Positions 44,601 through 53,048 of a DNA stretch of 64,000 nucleotides are shown here, in pieces. Made by a program: the position numbers and the translations under genes. This stretch comes from Amoebophrya sp. A120 (lineage: Eukaryota > Sar > Dinophyceae > Syndiniales > Amoebophryaceae). The notes below the pieces were generated by a model that ran no database searches, was not told the DNA's origin, and saw only the letters and a program-made list of their open reading frames with translations. The stretch covers positions 15,996,142 to 16,060,141 of the forward strand of contig CAJINV010000001.1 in assembly GCA_905178155.1 (NCBI GenBank), read 5' to 3'. The first letter of the stretch is position 1. The number at the start of each line of letters is the position of its first letter.

Positions 44601-47600
44601 TCCTCTACTGCAAGACAAATCTGATTTGTGTACTCAAATACAGCATCACAAATTTCGTTTTCGATATGGGGCGGGGGGATTTTTCCTTCTGATAGACTGG
44701 GCGCGGATCTCTTTTATCAGGGCGAGACCATCGACCAAGGATTTCCGAGCTTCCTTGTCGCGCAGTGCAGGCACCAGAGTTTGACGGGCGTGCAGGCGGA
44801 GCGCCTCGCTGTCGATTTCCTTGCGCATTTCAATCTTCACCGTGGAAGACGCCGCGCGGCCCCTGGAAGACGAGGTACCAAAAGGGCGAGACCCCTCGAC
44901 ACTATCGTGCAAAGTGTCCGAGCAGGCGAGTTTCGAATAGTCCGGTGTCGGGGTCGCCTCGTCGAGCCTCGCATCCGCAGCGCGACGGTACAGCCGGTAA
45001 GCCTGAGCCCCCGCTTCTTGTCCAGTTGAAATAAATGCCCCAACACCAGAAGACCGAACAACAGATTGCAATTGGGTTGCAGTAGACTTTATCTATTTCT
45101 ATACCGAAAAAGAAGAAGAAAATGCTTGTATTGCATGAAGGAGGGCGACGCATTTTGTTTCAGCCAACTGCGCGGCTGATAGACAAGGCTTATACTGTGG
45201 CGCTGCGCAATACAGACTTTCGCTACTGAGCCTTGGACATTTGTCATGCTAATACATGCAGGAAGCTAAATGTTGCAATCGGTAATTTAGCAATACCAAC
45301 GCTGCCACATAATTCTGGGGTGGGGGCACTTATCAATACGATACTTTTGGTCCGTCCACCACCTGGACCCACCGGCACAGCAGTGGCGACCCATTTTGTT
45401 CCAACGCCGCGTCCTCGTCGTCCAAAGGCATCAAAAAGTGAACGATATTGAGCGTGCGCCCGTTAAAGGCCGCGAGGCCGCGAAAGAAAGAGCACTTCCG
45501 GTCTATCCTAAGGAAAAATCCCCGCTCCCCATATCGAAACAGCACGCATCACAATAAAATTTGCAATGTCGATCTGTCGACACACATCGTCTCTGTCTTG
45601 CAAGAACGCATTACACACACCCCACTGGCCCAGTTGCATTTTGCCGGCAGTATGGTACGTGTAGTTGCTTTTGGGCGGCCTACAGTGTGAACATTTGTCA
45701 CACTAGGCGCGCACGTCGCTAGAGCATCTGTCGCCGGCTTGGTAGAATATGCCTGCAGTCCTCTACTGCAAGACAAACTTGATCTGTGTGTACGCAGATT
45801 CAGCATTAGGAGATTCGTTTTAAAAAAATGGTTTTTTTTTGATACGGTCTCGTGTCCAGTATCCCCACCCGGACATCCGTCCCGGGCTGCACCGCGTATG
45901 CTGCCACTCCCAGTTGTTGCGGTTCACGAAGACACTGCTGGACGACTGCGGGCGGCCGTCGCGCGACTGGTTCCAAGACTCCATGGAGAGACAGTCGTAT
46001 GCAAGAAAAAAACTGTGTAAGTAAGTGGAGATTTGTGTTGCAGAACATGCAACAGAGTCACGCCTGTCATGCCAGACAGCCATGAAGTCCTCTTTTCATG
46101 TGTGTTTTCCCTTACAAGCCACGCATCACCACAGGTTTTCTCTGTCATGTAGAGCAAATTTGTGATGCTTTTTTTTTTTTATATAGCGGCAGTTTGTTCT
46201 GGGAACTGGAACTGGAACTGGAGGCGCCCCCCGAGCGGAATACTTCTGGTGGTAGACGTGGCTCAAGGATTTGCGGCTTCGCGCCGCGACAACCAAATGG
46301 GGGTCTCTTCCCCCCCCTCCGCTTTTGGCTACCAAATATAGCCGCCGCGGCGGAGGTAGTGAGGTCGGTGGCGCTTTCTTGCCCCCACCTTGGCCGCGGG
46401 CCGGAACGGCGCCTGCTTTTTATGGGCCCTCCGTGCCGCCGTGGGTAAGGTTATGCCGCACGGTATGGCGGCCGGTTGAAAAACATAGCAGATTTTTGGC
46501 AAATTTCCGGAATTCCCTTAAGAAAGCTAGCCCCGACGCTATGGGCCCGATTCTGGCGCCACGGAGGGCGCCCAAAAACCAAAGAAAAATCGGGCCCATA
46601 GCATGCGGCTTGGCTTCGCGCGTCCGGCGCGCTTTTTCTTTTTTGCGTTTTTATTTTTCGCGCCGGCGCTTTTTGCAAAGCTTCTCCCGCTTAGAAACGG
46701 GCGAAAAGGCGGCCGCTTTCGCGGCCGCCCAAAATGCTCCGAAATCGCGGCCGTGTCATGGGGTTTCGCTGTTCTGATTTTGGGCGCGCTTTTTTCGCAC
46801 GCCCTTTTGGGCGCCCCAAATCGCCAGAAACCAAGGCGGTGGGCGCCTCAAAAGGGCGCCCCTTTTGCCGGCGCCCCTGCGTCGTTTTATCAAGCGGCGA
46901 CCGATAGTTTCCGCAGGCGATTCGTTGATAACAAAGCCAAACAGGCTTGCACGCTGCGAGCTTTTTCAGGCAAAAAAACTCTCTATAGGCTTCAAAACTG
47001 CCGGCCGTTTTTGGCGGTTCCTGTCAAGAAAGCTGCCAGGTTAGAACCGTTCGGTGACCTCACTACATACAACTAACCTTACGATGAATCTCATTCCTAG
47101 TTTTCATTTTGACCTTAATGCTGCCGCGGTGCTCACGTCGACCGATATGCAAACAGGTGCCGAGGCCTGTTTGCATGCAATCTAGTGAAGGTTTGTTGGG
47201 CGTTCCCGTCTGCCTTACCACGTCGCCCGGGCTTGCAGGGGTTGGGATTTTCCTGCCGGATGTTCATGGACATCTACGGGGCTAGTCATGATCCCGCTCC
47301 CTGTTGCGACCTGCTGTTTATTTGGTTGACAAAATCCGAGCAATGCAAGGCCTGTCGAAAAAAAAAAGAGAAAAGCCACGGTAGCTGAGCGCGGGGACAC
47401 TCTGAGAATATGACTGAAGGGAAAGCCATTAGACTACGAGGGAAAATATGTAAAGCGCCAGATGATGAGAAAAGCGAAAAACTTACGTAGGGGCTCGCTA
47501 GCTAGTAAGGGTGAGAAGGGCTATCAATCGCAAGCAAAGCGACCTAGAGAGAAAACGCTTAAGATTCGACAGAAGCCAAAAGGATCAAAGATGGGAACAA

Positions 47601-50189
47601 AGTGAAAAAACAACAGAGAATCAGCGGCGCAGGCTAGGGAAAAAAAATGCTTAGCGGCCTCTCAGGAACAAGAAGAAAAACGTAACCAAAAAACCAGAAG
47701 AGATTCTTTCACTTAGGGGAAAAAAAAGAGGATAGGACTCAGCAAAAAACACGCTCAGCATGCTATTGGAAAAAAAAGAAGAACACTGAAATGCAAATTT
47801 GTGGTTTGTCATGCAAAAATGTTTTTTGAAGAACACTGAAATGCAAAAAAGAAGAACACTGAAATGCAAATTTGTGATGCTGTTTCTCAAAGAAAGTTAC
47901 ACTTACACACTATTTTTCCTGGATAAGTCGCCGTGCTGCGTCACAATCAGCGTCTCGCCGACCCGCTTGAACCACTTCATCATCTGCATCACAATGGCCG
48001 GCACGCCGAACGAGCGGAGGAAACAGTACATGTTGGTGTTCCCCACGTTCACCCAGGTTCCCTGCATGTCCGGCAGGTCTTCCGATCGCGACTTGGACAA
48101 CAGGTGGTGCGGCACGCCCACCAGTTCAGGCTTCCCTCGGTCATACAGCCCGACACGCAGCTATGACGGTAGATAACTCCCCCTCGCCCTCATTCGGGTG
48201 GAGTGCGCAGCGAGAGAAGCTCAGGATCAGTATCAGATGCAGCTTTTGCATAACAAATTTCATTTGAGGGCAAATTTTATTCATTGCTCTTTCGGGAAGT
48301 GCCGCGAGGTGTATTTGCTATTCGGTACTTGTTTGGCATGACAACTGAGGGGGAGTTGTGCACTCTGATAACAATTTGGCGTGCAGCGGCGAGAAGCGCT
48401 CCGCGTTGTTAGCGGAGAGCATCTGCTCCTCTTCGGCGGAAAGTGGCACTTCGGGATTTTCAAACGCATCCCACATCCACGGGAGATTTTTTGGAATTTT
48501 CCCCGGATCTAATCGGACTTCTCTGGTCTCAACTGCAAACATGTCTGGGTCTGGCAAGATATCGACTCTATCGCGCAGGAACCTCGTCGTGTGAGTCACC
48601 TACAGTAAAAGCCGGTATGCACGGCATACTAGCATCACATATTTATCTCTAAAAGCCCCTCAATTATGCCTATTCCACATGATAGGAAAATCACTGTTCG
48701 CGTGGCAACACAGGCGCAGCTCTTGCTGCTCCCCGCAAGAAAGATTTTTGTGTGCCAGCTGAAGACTTAGACTACAGAGACCATGATCACAAGCTTGCGT
48801 CCTCCTCCTCCCGGAAATTCAGACATATTTGCAAGGGATACATGGGCAGCTTCAGCTTGTCCCGCAGAACCACGAGGTCCGCTCGGCCAATCATGTCGCG
48901 AGTGCTGGGGATGGCGCCGTTCTTCGAGCTGTCGTCGATCGACAACAAGTCGCGCAAGGTCGGTATGTTCGCATTCCACCGCGATGTTTCTTCCGATGTG
49001 CCGCTATTCGCGGTAATCTGCCGGGTCGCCGCGCCACGGGTACCTCCATCGGAGGGTGTCGCGAAAGAGTTTTTTCTGGGGAGCGCTGCAACATTACTGT
49101 CCTGGTCGCTTTTCACTGCAACAACTTCGCCCTGTTTTTCTTTCGCGAGGACACCATTTTGTTCCTGTGTCGAGGTCGGTAGCTCTTTTTTCGACTCAGT
49201 TCGGGTGCTAGTGGACCCGGCGTGAGTCGCTTTAATACTGGGCAGCTGCGCAGTACTAGGTACAACTTCGTCCACCTGCTCGTTTGAAGCAGCTGGGATT
49301 TTCTCTTCGTCATTACTGCCGCCAGATTCCAGTTTCGGAGTTTTTGTACCGACGTCCGTGGTAGGCTTTTGGTTTCCTTTCTTCTGTTCATCTTTGTTGG
49401 CACTATTTTGCACGTGGTCCCACGTGTATTTGCGCGGCGGGTCGAGAAGAAAAGCGTCAAACAGCAAAGCCATGGTCTCACCGCAACTGCAACACATCAG
49501 CAGGCTGTTATGGATTGCAAATATGTCTGGGTCTGGAAGGTTGGAACTTGTAATGCTAGCTCTACATTCGTGAGAAATCTGTATTGCATAACCAACAAAT
49601 AGAGCCGCAGCCTTTTCGTTACATACAAGATCGCAGCTTCTCATGCGGAATGCCTATGGGAAAGCGTTCTGGGAAGTTGTCATGCTGGGCTGCATTCGGG
49701 AAGTGTTTCCATCATGCACATTTTAGCATCGCAAAATTTCAGACCCAGACACATTTGCATTTGGTAGTCGTGGTAGCTGAACGAATCGCGGAAACCTGTT
49801 TTCTTCGCCAACTCCTGTACAAATTAATTTGTTTCGCGAAAAAATTTTATCATCCAGTATGCATCAATAGACATCGTCCTGCATCGCAAGGTAGCCAATT
49901 TGACTCATAGCACAAACCCAAAACCTCTTTCATCGGAAGATACATTGAGTTCGCAAAAAAGCACCCGCCTGAGTGTACCGCTCGCAGCCCAGCAGTTTCG
50001 CTCTCCCCACAGATTGCAAATTGCGGAAAGGAGTGTCGTCTCCTCTTCGTGATAAAACCATCTGGCTTGATAGACGCCGAACGAGACTTCGAGCTCTCTT
50101 TCCGACGATGCGAACATCCGGCAATGTTCAATGGTGCCTCCGAAAGAGGCTCCTCGGAAGACGCCGTTGGGGGCTCCATCGTCATAGCG
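38617..50189 (-). CDS. unknown multi-domain protein, at least 20 exons, 15 TSD-type introns
   Basis: Exons, 5' to 3': 49914-50189, 49776-49814, 48844-49503, 48363-48524, 47907-48160, 45845-46012, 45344-45498, 44695-45022, 44267-44367, 43714-44112, 42911-43240, 42645-42709, 41720-42437, 41114-41480, 40401-40645, 39894-40132, 39551-39627, 39232-39272, 39004-39010, 38617-38722. The sum is 4737 nt, divisible by three, with no internal stop. I do not recognise the protein. Two segments start alike, DLPDMQGTWVNVGNTNMYCF and NLPDFAGTWVEYSNRG, suggesting a duplicated lipid-binding-like (calycin or START-type) fold. A Trp-rich block (ESWNQSRDGRPQ, WGYWTRD) lies between them. The C-terminal part has two or three membrane-like segments (HITSWPLWCSAVGIAFS, DIFLVFVMSIEFLVQAFRVA, PTVVTTVVYVAHAH) and a CPEC...CKKC pair. 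The true start probably lies a little upstream of 50189. The second intron (49815-49913) has a weak donor. Confidence 0.7.
38728..39003. mobile_element. introner, family B
   Basis: The 276-bp element starts TATCAACTGCAAATATGTCT and ends GCAATGCATA. A perfect TSD CGCAG lies at 38723-38727 and 39004-39008. Confidence 0.85.
39016..39231. mobile_element. introner, family G
   Basis: The 216-bp element has inverted ends TAT(C/G)CAAGAAAAAA. A perfect TSD ACTTC lies at 39011-39015 and 39232-39236. Only a 7-nt exon separates it from the next element at 38728-39003. Confidence 0.8.
39276..39548. mobile_element. introner, family B
   Basis: The left end is TATCGAATGCGAATATATCT and the right end GCGGTTGATA. 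The TSD is imperfect (only CAG shared). Its removal gives IAWPACPECSRLKARNCKKC in frame. Confidence 0.7.
39633..39893. mobile_element. introner, family B (diverged left end)
   Basis: The 261-bp element has left end TATGCATTGCAAGGGCCTGG and right end GAGTTTGATA. A perfect TSD TCCAA lies at 39628-39632 and 39894-39898. Its removal gives LYAFG|IPTVVTTVVY. Confidence 0.82.
40133..40400 (-). other. canonical GT-AG intron
   Basis: Donor TTCC|GTACAG and acceptor TTCAAACAG join NPF to HLSPSADGRVR in phase 1. Without it the frame runs on for over 200 codons as low-quality sequence, so the intron is inferred from the switch to a membrane-protein-like frame. Confidence 0.6.
40651..41113. mobile_element. 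introner, family C
   Basis: The 463-bp element has left end TATCAAAGTGAAAAAAGCCC and right end GGGGGCATTTTTCATTGTAA plus TA. The TSD A(A/C)GAG has one mismatch. Confidence 0.75.
41486..41719. mobile_element. introner, family B
   Basis: The 234-bp element has left end TATGGATTGCAAATATGTCT and right end TACAATTCATA. A perfect TSD TCCCA lies at 41481-41485 and 41720-41724. Confidence 0.9.
42438..42644 (-). other. canonical GT-AG intron
   Basis: Donor CGA|GTACTT and acceptor GATATCTCAG join SKWSKDKR to CSLQRVVEND in phase 0. Confidence 0.7.
42715..42910. mobile_element. introner, family B
   Basis: The 196-bp element has right end CAATGCATA with an insertion in the ATGTTGTCTGGGTGGTCTGG core. 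The left end lacks the leading TAT. The TSD GCCG(A/G) lies at 42710-42714 and 42911-42915. Confidence 0.75.
43246..43713. mobile_element. introner, family B, enlarged
   Basis: The 468-bp element is about twice the usual B size. It starts TATGCATTGCCGATTGATAT and ends GCACTGGATA. The TSD (T/G)GTTC has one mismatch. Its removal gives RDEWN(T/P)ERYNTTAALRR. Confidence 0.78.
44118..44266. mobile_element. introner, family C, short
   Basis: The 149-bp element starts TATTGCACAGAAAAATTCCC and ends TTTTTCATCTTGGTA. A perfect TSD CCGCA lies at 44113-44117 and 44267-44271. It is the shortest introner seen. Confidence 0.85.
44373..44694. mobile_element. introner, family C
   Basis: The 322-bp element starts TATCGTAAAGAAAAATCTCC and ends ATTTTTCCTTCTGATA. 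A perfect TSD GACTG lies at 44368-44372 and 44695-44699. It is separated from the neighbouring C element by a 101-nt exon. Confidence 0.9.
45023..45343. mobile_element. introner, family A-related
   Basis: The right end is the complement of TATCGTATTGATAAGTGCCC plus CCACCCCAGAA. The left end has AAATGCCCCAACACCAGAAG. The TSD is unclear. Removal gives VVDGPK|GQEAGAQAYRL in frame. Confidence 0.7.
45504..45844. mobile_element. introner, family C (right end degenerate)
   Basis: The 341-bp element has left end TATCCTAAGGAAAAATCCCC. At the right end the G-tract has decayed to GGTTTTTTTTGATA. A perfect TSD CGGTC lies at 45499-45503 and 45845-45849. Removal gives GYWTRDR|KCSFFRGL. Confidence 0.85.
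46013..47906 (-). other. 1.9-kb intron with embedded GC-rich and other repeats
   Basis: The donor GTGT|GTAAGTG and acceptor TTACTTACACAG join DLSRKNSV to FFLAYDCLSMESW. The two ends are weakly inverted (TGTGTAAGTA). Inside are a GC-rich block (46200-47060) with many GGGCGC/GCGCCC motifs and three copies of GAAGAACACTGAAATGCAAA near 47773-47875. No coding exon was recognised inside. Confidence 0.6.
48161..48362. mobile_element. introner, distinct family with AACTCCCCCTC ends
   Basis: The 202-bp element has left ATAACTCCCCCTCGCCCTCA and right the complement of ACAACTCCCCCTCAGTTGTC. The probable TSD CA(G/T)AG is imperfect. Removal gives KLLSE|LRVGLYDRGK. Confidence 0.72.
48527..48840. mobile_element. 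introner, family B
   Basis: The left end contains AACTGCAAACATGTCTGGGT and the right end CAGACATATTTGCAAGGGATA is its diverged complement. The TSD is reduced to TGG/ATGG. Removal gives DKLKLP|REVRLDPGK. Confidence 0.75.
49508..49775. mobile_element. introner, family B
   Basis: The 268-bp element has left TTATGGATTGCAAATATGTC and right GCATTTGGTA followed by a GTCGTGGTA extension. The TSD GCTG lies at 49504-49507 and 49776-49779. Confidence 0.78.
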
Positions 50190-50921
50190 CTGGTATCATG
50201 TGTGGTCCTGATTAATAGAACAGAGTGCCACGACTTCTTCACGACAGGATCAACACCTCTTCAAGGGTCAAATCCCTTGGCCCCTCGACCTGCCCACATC
50301 GGGGACGACAAATCGATAATCTTAATCTCGGCTAAGTTTGTCTGATGTGATTCCAAACGCAGTGGACAAAGATGAAGCTAAGCCCTCATTGGCGCTTGTG
50401 GCATACTTTCATTGATAAAAAACTGAGCCGTCGAGGGCACGGCCGGTGTCGTGCAGCAGATCGCCGTCGCAAGGGAATCAATGTTGCCAAAGACAATCAT
50501 TGGCAACACCCGAACAGCTAGTACCGAATCCGAATCAATTCGAAGAACAGATAGAGCCGTAAAGTAGACAAGCTTATGCTATGAATGATCACCGACATAG
50601 TCATAGACCGACTCAAAAAAACAAATAGTAAAACAGCTACATCTTCTCGCGAGACAAAAAAAACCAGCAAACCAGACCGAATTGAAAAGGTCTCAACGTA
50701 AACATTACAGAACCTTTTCGACTCCGCAACAAACAAACCGGAAGCTAAAAGTGAGCGCCGCACTCACGACTCCTTCATCTGATGAGGGTATGCAATAGTG
50801 CCGGTTTATTTGTGATGAACGCAATGTATTCCCTTCCATTCTTCCACTTCAACATTCCGCTCGAATCATAACGAGCAGTAGACGATGAACATGAAACGCA
50901 CTTTATTGTCGAAACAATAAA
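50190..50921. other. 5' flank of the 20-exon gene; no exon resolved
   Basis: The first coding exon(s) of the 38.6-50.2 kb gene should be here, but no ATG exon with matching phase could be assigned. A minus frame at 50518-50763 is hydrophobic and unconvincing. Confidence 0.4.
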
Positions 50922-51743
50922 TCAGGATGATTCTGCTAGTGGATTTTCTGGTTCTCCTGTTGGACTTTCCACGCCCACATCTGCTTGCTGATCGGACATT
51001 CCTTGCATGTTTGCCAGCGGCTGTTCGCCGTCCCCCGGGCCCGCTTCGCCTTCCGGCCGGCCGCCCAGCTCCGCCTCCGTTTCCTCGTCCTCCTCCTCCT
51101 TGTGCTCTTGTACCGGCGTTTTTGTCCCAGCTTCCTCTTCTGCCTCAGTTTTCTGAAACGCCATCTCCTCCTCGTTGTCTTCCTTCGCTCTATCGCCCGC
51201 ATCGGGCTCGTGGTTGTTGTGTTCCGCATTTTTTTCTCCCTCCGCCTCGAGGTCCTCCTCCTTTTGTTCCGCCGATTCGAGTTCCTTTGGCGGAACTTCG
51301 CCATTTGCTTCCATCTCCTCAAGCTTCTTCTCGCGCTCCATTTCCGCAACCCGCTCCTTCACGGACTTGCCGCCAGTTTCCTTGTCCCCGACACTGTGCT
51401 CCTCGACGTGCTCCCCGCCTATCGATTTCTGCACCTCGTCCTGCCCCACGTACTCCGCCTCCCCGCGTGGAACTTTGGTTTCGTGCTGCCCCGCGGATTT
51501 CTCTGCGGTCTCAGGATCAACGTACGGGCCGTCCTCGTCGGAGCCGGAGGAAAACAACCCGGAGAAGCTCGTGCTGGCGACGCGTTTTGCAGCAGATGAA
51601 ATGCGGACACTGGGTAAAATTTTTGCAGGTGCAGCCGCTGCGTTGTGGGGGAACAATCCGAACCGCGGGAACTGGTCTAGGACCTGCTTCAGATCTTCCA
51701 GAGCATCGGTAGAAAGAACACGTAAATGACTAAGAGCTCCCAT
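50922..51743 (-). CDS. acidic Glu/Ala-rich protein (273 aa)
   Basis: An ATG at 51743 lies five bases behind an acceptor-like GAATTCCAG, so it is either the start of an exon or a trans-splice site. The N-terminal 60 residues (MGALSHLRVLSTDALEDLKQ, VLDQFPRFGLFPHNA) look ordered. The remainder is highly charged, Glu/Lys/Ala/Gly-rich and probably part coiled coil (SVKERVAEMEREKKLEEMEA), part disordered. I do not recognise a family. Shadow frames on the plus strand are arginine- and serine-rich artefacts. Confidence 0.6.
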   Translation of the reverse strand: MGALSHLRVLSTDALEDLKQVLDQFPRFGLFPHNAAAAPAKILPSVRISSAAKRVASTSFSGLFSSGSDEDGPYVDPETAEKSAGQHETKVPRGEAEYVGQDEVQKSIGGEHVEEHSVGDKETGGKSVKERVAEMEREKKLEEMEANGEVPPKELESAEQKEEDLEAEGEKNAEHNNHEPDAGDRAKEDNEEEMAFQKTEAEEEAGTKTPVQEHKEEEDEETEAELGGRPEGEAGPGDGEQPLANMQGMSDQQADVGVESPTGEPENPLAESS

Positions 51744-51876
51744 TTTTCTGGAATTCAATGTGTACCCAAAATAAGCCAACAGATAGAAACCTGAACAACA
51801 GATGGAGCCGAACCTTCGCCAATAGTTAGATAGAAAGATGGTGATTGAGTGTTTGGAAACGATAAACGATTTAGTA

Positions 51877-52304
51877 CTACTCCTTGTCCAAATCTTTTCC
51901 AAGCATTTTCACGGCAAAACGCATGTGCAAGCAACCGAGCGACTGGCGAAAAACGACCTTGCTTGGTAGCGGCGAAGACGACTCGAGACGAAGGATGTGT
52001 ACGAGTGGAAAAGGAAACCTGGGTGTTCCCCCAATGCTTGAAGGCAGAAGTTTTATTGCGAAGAAACAACGATACATCCCTGGAGAAACAAAATTGAGCA
52101 AGGCAACGATGTTCTCAGACTTGGAACAAAATGCAAACCGGGAGTCCCGGCGGCAGCAGTAGGAAATACATAGTGAGCACGCAAACCTCTCAAGGCGAGA
52201 GACGCATCAAACCTCTCAGGCGCAAAGAGGTTGGATTTTGAACGGCAATACTTCATCTTCATCTTTGCGAAATGAGGTTCCAAGTACCGCTCTTGCATTA
52301 TCAT
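51877..52304 (-). CDS. small two-exon hypothetical protein (106 aa or longer)
   Basis: In my splice model, exon 1 (52187-52304, possibly extending further upstream in frame) reads MIMQERYLEPHFAKMKMKYC and on. A 107-bp intron (52080-52186) has donor AGAG|GTTTGC and a strong acceptor, TTTTGTTTCTCCAG. Exon 2 (51877-52079) adds GMYRCFFAIKLLPSSIGGTP to LGKDLDKE and a TAG stop. The phases match (1). The protein is basic, Cys-containing and has no signal or membrane segment. It ends about 130 bp before the start of the Glu-rich gene. The function is unknown. Confidence 0.45.
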
Positions 52305-52681
52305 CGCGGCCTTCAAGCAATCCTGATTGTACTTAAGCGTCAAACAATGCTTATTGCCGAAAAGCAGTTTCGTTTGTTAGTGAATTCAAGGTGATATCAT
52401 CTTTTCATGTTCTCACAGTTGTGAGTCGTTGGAATATAAAAACAGACACATTTTTTGCCACTGCGCTTGCCCCTGCCGATTCCAACCTCGCCTCCAGCAC
52501 TGGTTTTACTCAATTGTGATAAGTACGCGGCCTCGGTTTACGAAGCCTCCGCTCTGCGTGGATGCTTTGACTTCTTTTCGACCGCAGGCAATTGTGAATG
52601 TCACATCACAAGCGAGGTTCAAGATTTCATAGAGGAGCAGACTCTTCTCCGCTGGCCGCGACGCAAGAGAAAATTGAAAAT
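52305..52681. other. intergenic, nothing recognised
   Basis: Short gap. The frame of the small gene at 51877-52304 may extend up to about 52333 before a stop. Confidence 0.35.
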
Positions 52682-52794
52682 TCAGCTTCCAAAGCTGATT
52701 CCAGCGAATGGATTGGGATTAAGATTATCACCTTGCTCCCCACTCCTGGCTGCGGCACCCTCCGAATTTTCTCGCGCACGTTTCGCCTTGACAC
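52682..52794 (-). CDS. candidate terminal exon ending in an FG motif
   Basis: After a CTCTGCAG acceptor the frame reads VKAKRARENSEGAAARSGEQ and ends NPFAGISFGS plus a stop. It could be the true last exon of the nucleoporin: a donor inside FLAS|D at about 53070 would join in phase. It could equally be a separate small gene. The good GTAAGTATAG donor nearby (about 53043) lies behind an in-frame stop, so the link is unproven. Confidence 0.35.
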
Positions 52795-53048
52795 CTGCAG
52801 AGTCGTCGATACCAAGCCACGTTGTCGATGATGAAGTTCGCCGCATAAAGTTAAAGATCAACTTCGCGGAAAACGCACTCAAGTCAAAACATTGGAGATC
52901 TTTATTTGTCGGCTAGCTACATATTTGATCTTGAAGGATGGTTGGATGACCTCTTCGGTCCACATTTTCCAAAATTCTACATAGGTGCGAATTTTCTCCC
53001 CAACAGAACTGGAACTGCTGCTGCTTAATACGTAAGCTATACTTACTC

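Noticed and set aside
49410-49510. Reading the exon after the introner at 49508 as a gene end (VLQLR stop) with a new gene starting six bases later
   Set aside because: A frame with the same splice stays open into MALLFDAFLLDPPRK and gives one continuous gene, which is simpler.
50927-51712. 261-codon plus-strand Pro/Arg-rich frame
   Set aside because: It is antisense to the Glu-rich gene; composition is typical of a shadow frame.
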